Translations under genes and position numbers: made by a program
Notes under the pieces: model-generated
What the model was told of the DNA's origin: nothing
The model's database searches: none
Seen by the model: the letters and a program-made list of their open reading frames with translations, nothing else
Shown: piece by piece, positions 1 to 5,164 of the stretch
Numbering within the stretch: position 1 is the first letter of the stretch
Layout: each line of letters opens with the position of its first letter
DNA from: a bacterium
GTDB lineage: Bacteria > T1Sed10-126
Direction of reading: 5' to 3'
Assembly (NCBI GenBank): GCA_003554945.1
Contig: PWHN01000119.1
Span: 1 to 5,164, forward strand
Length of the DNA: 5,164 nt

Positions 1-1966
1 CCAGATCATCGATATTCACATCCTTTGAGATAGGCATCTTTTGTGTGTGCACTTCGAAGATCTTTCTTCTCGCCTCCTCATCAGGGATGGGGATGGCCAA
101 ACGATGATCGAATCTACCCGCTCTGAGCAGAGCATCGTCTATCTTGTCGGGTCTGTTCGTGGCGGCAAGAACGATCATGTCCGCAGTCCTCTCTACACCA
201 TCCAAACTCGTGAGCAGTTGATTTACCACTCTGTCGATGGTACCTTCCGTACTGCCTTCACCTCTCTTAGGAGCTAACGCATCGAGCTCGTCCAAGAAGA
301 CGATGGTAGGTGCGGTTTGACGTGCTTTTTTGAATACCTCTCTTATCGCCTTTTCACTCTCGCCGACCCATTTAGAGAGTAGCTCCGGACCCTTGATGGA
401 TATGAAATTCGCATCACTCTCATTAGCTACGGCCTTGGCTAACAGTGTTTTTCCAGTTCCAGGTGGACCGTAAAGTAAGATCCCTTTAGAAGGTTCTATC
501 CCCATCTTCTTAAAAGATTCTGGATCCTCCATGGGCCGATCCCCAGAATCTATCATTTTCTCTTTGATCTCTTCAAGACCTCCCACGTCGTCCCACGTAA
601 CCCGTGGTATCTCCACCATTATCTCCCTCAAACTGCTGGGCTCGATCTCACGTAATGCTTCAGTAAAATCACTACTTTTAACTTCCATACTCTCCAAAAC
701 ATCACCAGGTATGGGTTCATCCAACTCGATCTCAGGTATATAACGTCTCAAAGCACGCATAGCCGCCTCTTTGACCAGGGACTCTAGGTCGGCCCCTGCG
801 AACCCATGGGTCACCTCCGCGATGTGCGTTAGGTCAACGTCCTTTGCCACAGGCATACCTCTCGTATGTATCAAAAGGACCTCCTTTCTTCCTTCAAGGT
901 CAGGTAGACCTATCTCGATCTCCCTATCGAATCTTCCCGGTCTTCTCAAAGCCGAATCTATGGCACCGAGTCTGTTCGTTGCCGCTATAACGATGATCTC
1001 ACCTCTATGGGTCAGACCGTCGAGCAAAGTCAACAACTGGGCTACCACCCTCCTTTCGACCTCACCCTTTACATCGTCTCTTTTCGGTGCTATGGAGTCC
1101 AACTCGTCGATAAATATTATCGAAGGTGATTGATCCTTCGCCTCTTCAAACATATCTCTAAGCTTTTCTTCACTCTGCCCATAATACTTGGACATGATCT
1201 CAGGGCCCTGGACCGAGAAAAAATTTGCTCCTGCCTCGTTAGCCACGGCCTTGGCGATCCAGGTTTTACCGGTGCCAGGAGGGCCATGTAAAAGTACACC
1301 TTTAGGAGGTTCTATACTCAGTCTTTCGAACAACTTAGGATGTTTCAAGGGTAGCTCGATCATCTCCCTCACTCTTTTGAGTTCTTCATTGAGACCTCCC
1401 ACGTCTTCGTAGGTAACCCCTGTAGTGGTCATGATTTCTCCTTCGCTCACTGGATCCTCTTTGACCACAACATCGGTGGATTTAGTTATCATCACAGCGT
1501 TTACGGGATTTGTGGAGATCACCATGAAAGGTACGCTTCCACCCATCAATGCTATACCTGGCACTACTATCGCGTCCCCTGCCAATACGGGACGTTTTAA
1601 GAGGCGTTTTTTAACGTAAGACTCTATGCCTTCTCCGAATTTTAACCTGTTCCCTTCTTCGATCACAGGAGCTATCACGAGCTTTTTTGCTTCTTGGGTC
1701 GTGATCCTTTTAACTTTTACCTTATCCCCTATGGATACTTTAGCATTCTTTCTCACCAATCCGTCTATACGGATCATCTCCTTGCCCTCATCCTGAGAAG
1801 ATAGTCTGAACACTTTTGCGACCGTCTCTTTTTCGCCTATTATCTTCACCACGTCTCCAACATCGACCTCTAAGTCCATGCGCACCTTTGCACCTATCCT
1901 CGCCCTGTTGCGGCCGATATCTTCCTGGGGAGCCTCGTTTACTTTCAAAGCTATTTCGTCTGACAC
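1..1966 (-). CDS. Cdc48/VAT-type AAA+ ATPase (p97 family), C-terminus cut by window edge
   Basis: This cytoplasmic hexameric unfoldase of the Cdc48/p97/VAT family uses ATP to pull proteins through its central pore, in archaea often to feed the 20S proteasome. The 655 visible codons give an N-terminal double-psi barrel (about 5-88), the second Cdc48 N subdomain (about 95-172), ring D1 (about 185-405) and most of ring D2 (about 455-655). D1 has Walker A GPPGTGKT at 228-235, Walker B IIFIDELD at 283-290, sensor Asn331, arginine fingers Arg342 and Arg345, and pore residues Tyr261-Tyr262. D2 has Walker A at 500-507, Walker B IVFLDELD at 555-562, Asn604, Arg615 and Arg618, and pore residue Trp533. 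Thermoplasma VAT has about 745 residues, so some 90 are missing beyond position 1. I chose the GTG start at 1964-1966 because the N domain begins right after it, as in VAT. No Shine-Dalgarno sequence precedes it; an ATG 48 codons upstream is also in frame. Oddities are Trp236 directly after the D1 P-loop and a diverged start of D2. The family is certain; the specific substrates are unknown. Confidence 0.96.
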   Translation of the reverse strand, partial: MSDEIALKVNEAPQEDIGRNRARIGAKVRMDLEVDVGDVVKIIGEKETVAKVFRLSSQDEGKEMIRIDGLVRKNAKVSIGDKVKVKRITTQEAKKLVIAPVIEEGNRLKFGEGIESYVKKRLLKRPVLAGDAIVVPGIALMGGSVPFMVISTNPVNAVMITKSTDVVVKEDPVSEGEIMTTTGVTYEDVGGLNEELKRVREMIELPLKHPKLFERLSIEPPKGVLLHGPPGTGKTWIAKAVANEAGANFFSVQGPEIMSKYYGQSEEKLRDMFEEAKDQSPSIIFIDELDSIAPKRDDVKGEVERRVVAQLLTLLDGLTHRGEIIVIAATNRLGAIDSALRRPGRFDREIEIGLPDLEGRKEVLLIHTRGMPVAKDVDLTHIAEVTHGFAGADLESLVKEAAMRALRRYIPEIELDEPIPGDVLESMEVKSSDFTEALREIEPSSLREIMVEIPRVTWDDVGGLEEIKEKMIDSGDRPMEDPESFKKMGIEPSKGILLYGPPGTGKTLLAKAVANESDANFISIKGPELLSKWVGESEKAIREVFKKARQTAPTIVFLDELDALAPKRGEGSTEGTIDRVVNQLLTSLDGVERTADMIVLAATNRPDKIDDALLRAGRFDHRLAIPIPDEEARRKIFEVHTQKMPISKDVNIDDL
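1697..1966 (-). other. Cdc48 N-terminal double-psi beta-barrel domain
   Basis: Residues 1-90 of the ATPase match the Cdc48 N domain, which binds substrates and adaptors above the D1 ring. Visible marks are the opening LKVNEAP, the GDVV segment at 37-40, the [18 protein letters not shown] stretch at 64-81 and the closing VKVKRI at 83-88. These have close counterparts in Thermoplasma VAT (RIDSVMRNN..., SIGDKVKV). The second N subdomain follows at about 95-172 ([20 protein letters not shown] through VVKEDPV). Confidence 0.85.
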
Positions 1967-1995
1967 GGTATCTGGTAGAGTAAAATTCAAGAAGC

Positions 1996-2003
1996 TATTA
2001 AAG
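1996..2003 (-). promoter_or_regulatory. Candidate archaeal TATA-like box for the ATPase gene
   Basis: On the minus strand the gap before the ATPase gene contains CTTTAATA within an A/T-rich stretch (about 1981-2023). It lies about 30-37 bases ahead of the GTG start. With the usual archaeal spacing of about 25 bases from TATA centre to transcription start, the transcript would begin only some 8 bases before GTG, giving a very short leader. That would fit the absence of a Shine-Dalgarno sequence. The match to a consensus such as TTTATATA is imperfect and no clear BRE is visible, so this is an inference from position and composition. Confidence 0.35.
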
Positions 2004-2104
2004 ATTTTGGAGTTTTGAAAAAACGACTTTGTTGATCTGTTCGGGAAAAAGTGATCAAGAGGATGACATTCCAAAGACCGGCGATGACTCAGTACGTCGA
2101 TCCA

Positions 2105-2126
2105 TCTCATCTAAAGAAAGATGAGA
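2105..2126 (-). terminator. Perfect 8-bp inverted repeat in a T-rich tract, possible terminator
   Basis: The gap contains TCTCATCT, six bases, then AGATGAGA: a perfect 8-bp stem with a 6-base loop. It starts 33 bases after the stop codon of the surface-protein gene. On the minus strand the first arm and loop fall in the T-rich run TTTTCTCATCTTTCTTT (2113-2129), and archaeal transcripts often end at such T-rich tracts. The stem has only three G-C pairs and no T-run follows the second arm, so it is not a classic bacterial intrinsic terminator. It could also be an operator for the ATPase gene or chance. Confidence 0.35.
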
Positions 2127-2158
2127 AAAGGGGTTTTGAGGAGTAAATTATCTCAGTA

Positions 2159-5100
2159 TTACGCTACCCGTTCTTCTCTCTTTTCCGGATCCTGTGACTC
2201 ACTCTTTTCGGACTCATCTCCGCCATCTCGTTCTTTCGATCCTGAAGATCCACTTTCGGATCTTTCATGACTTTCTTTGCTACCATCTTCTTCGATCTCG
2301 GGATTCCCTATACCGTCGCTCATCTCGCCGTTTTCCATTTCATACTCTGCCAGATCGGTCGTGTTGCCCCAGTCGGAATCGGTGACAACGACCTCGTCAA
2401 CGTACCAGTTCGTCCCGTCCGTGCCTTCGTAATAGAAGCCTATCCTCACTTCTTCGCCGGTCCAGTTATCCAGCTCTATATACCACTGTCTCCAATCCTC
2501 TTCGGCGTCGGGCAGGGAGTGCCAGCTCCAATTCCCGTCGTAAACGCCCACATAGTGATGCTCGTCGTAATCGATCACCCAGTCCGACCTTTCCCAGAAG
2601 TACAGGGTCATGTTCTCACTTATTTCCATCCATGGAGTCATCAGAAGTTCTTCCTGGTAACCCCAAGACCAGTCTATCCTGGCGGAAGCTCCTCCACTGT
2701 AGTAGTCGGCGGTGGTCCTGTACCACTCCGCGTCGGCATCCCAGCCCTGCGGTGGGAATTCAGTATCTTCGAAATTCTCGTAGAAGAGTACTTCGATCTG
2801 CAGCTCGTCGTACCACTCGGCCGGGTGATCTCTTGGAGTGACTCTCACGTTGTAGGTCCCTATCTTGTCGAAGTTCCAGTCATCGTTCGGTACTCCAGTA
2901 AAGTTGACCCACGTGCTCTCGCCGGGTGCCAGCGTTACTTCTTCACTGTCCACCCACGTGTCCATATCATCGATGTAAAGGTCGATCCAGCCGCTGTCTT
3001 CCTCTCCACCGATGTTCTTGACTTCTCCTTCTATCGTCACTGTTTCGTTGAATCCAACCTGAGCCGGTTCTACGGACCAATCGTTCAAGACGAAGACAGC
3101 TGGATCCACGGTCTCGTCCCAGCTGTGCGTTGGATAATCGTACCCGTCGACTATGTTCCAGACGTAGCTTTCATCCGTCTCTCCAGGACCCACAGCAGTT
3201 ATATCCCAGTTTGCGTCGTCGAACGTAGTAAAGTCGTACATCTCCTCGGTCGTCAAACCGGTACCGCCGTCGCTGGAACCCATTCCGCTTGTCTCTATGT
3301 CCCAGAACGAGTCGATCACATCACCCCAATTATTGTATCCGACCAAACCGCCCACGTAGAAATATCCTTCGACTTCTCCGGAGGAATAGGAGTTCTCGAT
3401 GGTACCGTAGATATTGCGTCCCACGAGGCCGCCTACGTCCTCATAACCGTCTACATCTCCAAGGGCATACGAATCCTTGATCAACGCTCCGTACCCGTCG
3501 TTCTCGGCGACGAGACCGCCTGCATGCCCAGTGTACCAGCCGGTCCGATAGGATGTGACAGAACCGGCAGCATGGGTTCTCTCGATAACAGCATCGTCGT
3601 TACGACCCACGAGGCCGCCTGCCCAGTCGTAGGCGAGTACGTCGCCCGTTGCATAGGAATCTTCTATCACAGGATCGTAATCTTCGTTATCTCCGTAATT
3701 CCGTCCCACCAAACCGCCGGCACGGTACCAGTATGCTTCGACGTCGCCGCTCGCATGAGAATCTTTGATCTCACCCCAGTTCAAACCTACCAGGCCGCCG
3801 ACGTTGTTATCGTCGCCGTACACGTCACCTGCGGCGTGAGAGCCAGCGATAGTGCCGTAATTATCTCCAACGAGACCGCCGACTCTTGCCTCGTTACCGG
3901 TGATGTTGACCGAAGCGCCGGAGTTGATCAACGTACCATTACTCCTTTTCAATCCGATGAGACCTCCGGCGAGACTGTGCTCATCCAAATGATCACCTTC
4001 TGAATGTACTACGCCTTCGGCGGACGAGTTCATCACTTCACCGTAGCTCTCTCCTACCAAGCTTCCAACACGACTCCGACCGGTGATGTTCACACCTTCT
4101 AAGTTCACGTTCTCGATGACCGCGTCTTCGCTTACGTAGCCAAAGAGACCAATGTTATCTTGGTCAGGGCGATCGATATGAAGTCCGCTTATGGTGTTGT
4201 CTAAACCGTGGAACGTACCTGTAAACGGCTCGGTAGAGTTCCCTATCGGTTCCCACTCTTCGCCTTCCAAGTCTAAGTCATTCATCAGATAATGGTCCTC
4301 ATCGAGATTATCTCTTATGGCGTTCAAGTCGTTCTTATCTTCGATACCATGGGACATCGGGCCTTTACCTTCTTCTATGAATATCGCCCATATAGATTTG
4401 TCTTCGGTCATCTCCACGATTATATTCGACTCTGGAGAAGATACATCGCCACCCCAAGCCCAAAATTCGTAACCGTGACCTGCGCTAGCCTCTATTTGTT
4501 CTGCTTCTCCAGGAGCATAATAATAGTCCCCAGGAGGCGGAAATGTCCATCCCCCTCCAGCCACGTTTATTGAAAGTTGATACCCTTCAACAAAATTTGC
4601 CTTTATCACTTTGTCTTCATCCATCGTGATAGTGATTTCCTCATCTCCTTCTTTACCTTCAGGTACATCTCCAGTCCATCCAGCAAATACCCATCCCTCT
4701 TGAGGGATAGCCGATACGGTCACTTCTTTTCCATCTAAGTAAGTATGGACCCCTGGCTCTGGATAGGTGGTTCCTTCGCCATCAGTCTCTATTGTAAGAT
4801 CGTGTCCCCATCCGAGCGCATAAAGGTTACCGTCATTTGATCCGGCATATATTGTCCCATCACTACCAATAGCTGGGGAAGACCAAACTTCGCCATCTGT
4901 AAAGAATCTCCATTTGTACGTGCCCATTTCAGGTTCCACTGCATACAGATGTTGATCATTTGATCCAATATATACTGTGCCGTCGCCACCTATCGACGGA
5001 GAAGAATAAGTACCACTGTATCCCAAAAAAGAGCTCCATTTATGAGTTCCATTAGGATATATTGCGTGTAAGAATGAACCGTGAGGAGGTATATTAGACA

Positions 5101-5164
5101 TTGAACCCACATATACCGTCCCATCCCTGGCTATAGCAGGTGAGGAAACAACATACTCTCCTAA
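2159..5164 (-). CDS. Large mosaic surface protein: PQQ-like propeller, InlB-like and GLUG repeats, CARDB and adhesin-like domains; N-terminus cut
   Basis: This is the last 1001 codons of a large extracellular, adhesin-like protein ending in TAA at 2159-2161. Residues are counted from the first visible codon (5162-5164). In order: PQQ-like propeller blades (1-118), two InlB-like repeats (121-191 and 196-262), a lead-in segment (about 273-335), about ten GLUG repeats (336-642) with their closing segment (643-682), a CARDB-like Ig fold (688-793), a cleaved-adhesin/MAM-like sandwich (795-928) and a charged tail (929-1001). A GTG at 5108-5110 could be taken as the start, but the frame is open to the window edge and the 18 codons before it complete a propeller blade, so the real start and any signal peptide lie outside. 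Twelve N-X-S/T sequons and strong acidity fit a secreted archaeal glycoprotein. There is no C-terminal membrane segment or PGF-CTERM-like motif. Codon choice differs between the N-terminal and later parts. Domains suggest binding or adhesion at the cell surface; the ligand is unknown and no enzymatic motif is visible. Confidence 0.9.
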   Translation of the reverse strand, partial: LGEYVVSSPAIARDGTVYVGSMSNIPPHGSFLHAIYPNGTHKWSSFLGYSGTYSSPSIGGDGTVYIGSNDQHLYAVEPEMGTYKWRFFTDGEVWSSPAIGSDGTIYAGSNDGNLYALGWGHDLTIETDGEGTTYPEPGVHTYLDGKEVTVSAIPQEGWVFAGWTGDVPEGKEGDEEITITMDEDKVIKANFVEGYQLSINVAGGGWTFPPPGDYYYAPGEAEQIEASAGHGYEFWAWGGDVSSPESNIIVEMTEDKSIWAIFIEEGKGPMSHGIEDKNDLNAIRDNLDEDHYLMNDLDLEGEEWEPIGNSTEPFTGTFHGLDNTISGLHIDRPDQDNIGLFGYVSEDAVIENVNLEGVNITGRSRVGSLVGESYGEVMNSSAEGVVHSEGDHLDEHSLAGGLIGLKRSNGTLINSGASVNITGNEARVGGLVGDNYGTIAGSHAAGDVYGDDNNVGGLVGLNWGEIKDSHASGDVEAYWYRAGGLVGRNYGDNEDYDPVIEDSYATGDVLAYDWAGGLVGRNDDAVIERTHAAGSVTSYRTGWYTGHAGGLVAENDGYGALIKDSYALGDVDGYEDVGGLVGRNIYGTIENSYSSGEVEGYFYVGGLVGYNNWGDVIDSFWDIETSGMGSSDGGTGLTTEEMYDFTTFDDANWDITAVGPGETDESYVWNIVDGYDYPTHSWDETVDPAVFVLNDWSVEPAQVGFNETVTIEGEVKNIGGEEDSGWIDLYIDDMDTWVDSEEVTLAPGESTWVNFTGVPNDDWNFDKIGTYNVRVTPRDHPAEWYDELQIEVLFYENFEDTEFPPQGWDADAEWYRTTADYYSGGASARIDWSWGYQEELLMTPWMEISENMTLYFWERSDWVIDYDEHHYVGVYDGNWSWHSLPDAEEDWRQWYIELDNWTGEEVRIGFYYEGTDGTNWYVDEVVVTDSDWGNTTDLAEYEMENGEMSDGIGNPEIEEDGSKESHERSESGSSGSKERDGGDESEKSESQDPEKREERVA
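2162..2380 (-). other. Charged, low-complexity C-terminal tail without anchor
   Basis: The last 73 residues (929-1001) hold 25 Asp/Glu, 12 Ser and 8 Lys/Arg, with no hydrophobic stretch long enough to span a membrane. They end GGDESEKSESQDPEKREERVA. A low-complexity spacer like this usually precedes a C-terminal transmembrane anchor or sorting signal in archaeal surface proteins, but here the gene stops. The other two minus-strand frames also run into stops soon after position 2159 without a hydrophobic segment, so a simple frameshift that removed an anchor is not supported. Confidence 0.75.
2381..2782 (-). other. Cleaved-adhesin/MAM-like beta-sandwich domain
   Basis: Residues 795-928 begin YENFEDTEFPPQGWDADAEW and contain YSGGASARIDW, LLMTPWMEISENMTLYFWER, HHYVGVYDGNWSW, QWYIELDNWTGEEVRIGFYY and NWYVDEVVV. 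The order ENFE..FPPxGW, SGxxSA, LxTPxxxI, LxFW, YxVxVxxG..W, IxLxxWxGxxVxIxFxY and WYVDxVxV is that of the cleaved adhesin/MAM-like jelly-roll family. Such domains bind carbohydrate or protein or stabilise neighbouring modules. The aromatic richness here is compatible with sugar binding, but this is inference. Confidence 0.75.
2786..3103 (-). other. CARDB-like Ig-fold domain of the surface protein
   Basis: Residues 688-793 run from AVFVLNDWSVEPAQVGFNET through VTIEGEVKNIGGEEDSG, LAPGESTWVNFTG and IGTYNVRVTP. The sequence VxPxxVxxNExVTIxxxVxNxGxxxxG, then LxPGES and GxYxVxV, is the usual pattern of CARDB-type adhesion-related Ig-like modules, common in archaeal and bacterial extracellular proteins. 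It probably acts as a spacer or a protein-binding module after the GLUG rod. Confidence 0.8.
3239..4159 (-). repeat. About ten tandem GLUG repeats
   Basis: Residues 336-642 hold about ten units of 27-40 residues with the core VGGLVGxNxGxIxxSxAxGDV; clear ones include ARVGGLVGDNYGTIAGSHAA, NNVGGLVGLNWGEIKDSHAS and DVGGLVGRNIYGTIENSYSS. The outer two units are degenerate at their starts (NIGLFGYV, VGSLVGES). The last unit runs into SFWDIETSGMGSS and GGTGLTTEEM, the normal closing motif of GLUG arrays, followed by VWNIVDGYDYP. GLUG arrays form right-handed beta-helix-like rods in surface proteins. At the DNA level the units keep short identical words, for example the 15-base word at 3420-3434 and 3606-3620. 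Confidence 0.92.
4379..4804 (-). repeat. Two InlB-like (divergent InlB B) repeats
   Basis: Residues 121-191 begin LTIETDGEGTTYPEPGVHTY, continue through GWVFAGWTGDV and end ITMDEDKVIKANF. Residues 196-262 begin LSINVAGGGWTFPPPG, continue through GYEFWAWGGDV and end VEMTEDKSIWAIF. The motif set GxGTxxPxxG, GWxFxxWxGDV and MxEDKxIxAxF is typical of the divergent InlB B-repeat family, a beta-grasp-like extracellular module often found in tandem in adhesins. Here the two copies join the propeller to the GLUG section. Confidence 0.8.
4811..5164 (-). repeat. PQQ-like beta-propeller blades (about three visible)
   Basis: Residues 1-118 of the visible protein show the pattern SSPxIGxDGTVYxGSxDxxLYA three times: SSPAIARDGTVYVGS, SSPSIGGDGTVYIGS and SSPAIGSDGTIYAGSNDGNLYALG, with KW at the blade ends (THKWSSF, TYKWRFF). 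This is the signature of PQQ-like/WD40-like beta-propeller blades as found in many secreted archaeal proteins. A full propeller needs more blades, usually seven or eight, so several should lie upstream of the window. No quinone-binding residues are evident, and many such repeats bind no PQQ. Confidence 0.8.

Larger units (their letters stand above)
1967..2158. other. Intergenic gap between the two minus-strand genes
   Basis: The 192 bases between the surface-protein stop and the ATPase GTG hold the T-rich tract and inverted repeat at the upstream gene's end and the TATA-like box near the ATPase start. The reading frame of the ATPase stays open through 1967-2110, but the 48 codons there do not resemble any Cdc48 N-terminus and contain the A/T-rich promoter-like stretch. 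I see no tRNA, small RNA or further gene in it. Confidence 0.7.

Noticed and set aside
1117-1299. 60-codon minus-strand frame inside the ATPase
   Set aside because: It is out of frame with the conserved D1 P-loop and Walker B coding sequence and has no family resemblance.
41-1619. Several plus-strand open frames of 60-120 codons across the ATPase gene
   Set aside because: They lie wholly inside a well-conserved Cdc48 reading frame on the other strand, resemble no family and are explained as shadows.
2126-2137. AAAAGGGGTTTT as a hairpin or operator
   Set aside because: The arms are only four A-T pairs with a four-base loop, too weak and too common by chance in A/T-rich DNA.
1967-2158. A missed small gene or tRNA in the gap
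   Set aside because: No tRNA-like cloverleaf arms or T-loop sequence were seen, and no frame has a credible start and coding character apart from the open extension of the ATPase frame discussed separately.
2267-4003. Long plus-strand open frame of 578 codons opposite the surface-protein gene
   Set aside because: Its codons are exact reverse complements, in register, of the minus-strand codons. It stays open only because that gene lacks TTA, CTA and TCA in this stretch, and it ends at the first such codon (TCA). Its product shows mirrored repeat debris (HEAA, SDQTA, SNETA) and no recognisable domain.
3239-4159. Regularly spaced short repeats that might suggest a CRISPR array
   Set aside because: The repeats are degenerate, in frame, of varying spacing, and translate into GLUG units; no constant repeat or spacer length is present.
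4292-4573. 93-codon plus-strand frame opposite the InlB-like repeats
   Set aside because: The opposite strand has clear domain content here, while this product has none; treated as a shadow.

Overview
The window looks like a piece of an archaeal chromosome, most probably from a euryarchaeon or a related uncultured lineage. The evidence is a two-ring AAA+ ATPase of the archaeal VAT/Cdc48 type (N domain, D1 and D2, with aromatic pore loops in both rings) beside a large, acidic surface protein rich in N-glycosylation sequons. That protein carries repeat families common in archaeal envelope proteins. Start codons without a Shine-Dalgarno sequence and heavy use of ATA, AGA and AGG codons fit this. 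The exact lineage cannot be fixed from the sequence.

Both genes lie on the minus strand and both are cut by the window edges. Positions 1-1966 hold the first 655 codons of the Cdc48/VAT gene; its last part, probably about 90 codons, lies beyond position 1. Positions 1967-2158 form a 192-base gap with a candidate promoter for the ATPase gene, a perfect 8-bp inverted repeat and a T-rich tract that could end the upstream transcript. Positions 2159-5164 hold the last 1001 codons of a multidomain secreted or surface protein. Its true start lies beyond position 5164.

The surface protein reads, from N to C: PQQ-like beta-propeller repeats, two InlB-like (divergent) repeats, about ten GLUG repeats with their usual closing segment, a CARDB-type Ig-like domain, a cleaved-adhesin/MAM-like beta-sandwich, and a charged Glu/Ser-rich tail with no membrane anchor. 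Synonymous codon choice changes between the propeller/InlB part and the GLUG-to-C-terminal part, which suggests a mosaic gene.

The two genes have no evident functional link: one encodes a cytoplasmic unfoldase, the other an extracellular adhesin-like protein. They are probably separate transcription units on the same strand. I found no RNA gene, CRISPR array, mobile element or new multi-gene system. The points worth a second look are the mosaic surface protein, its missing anchor, and a few unusual residues in the ATPase.
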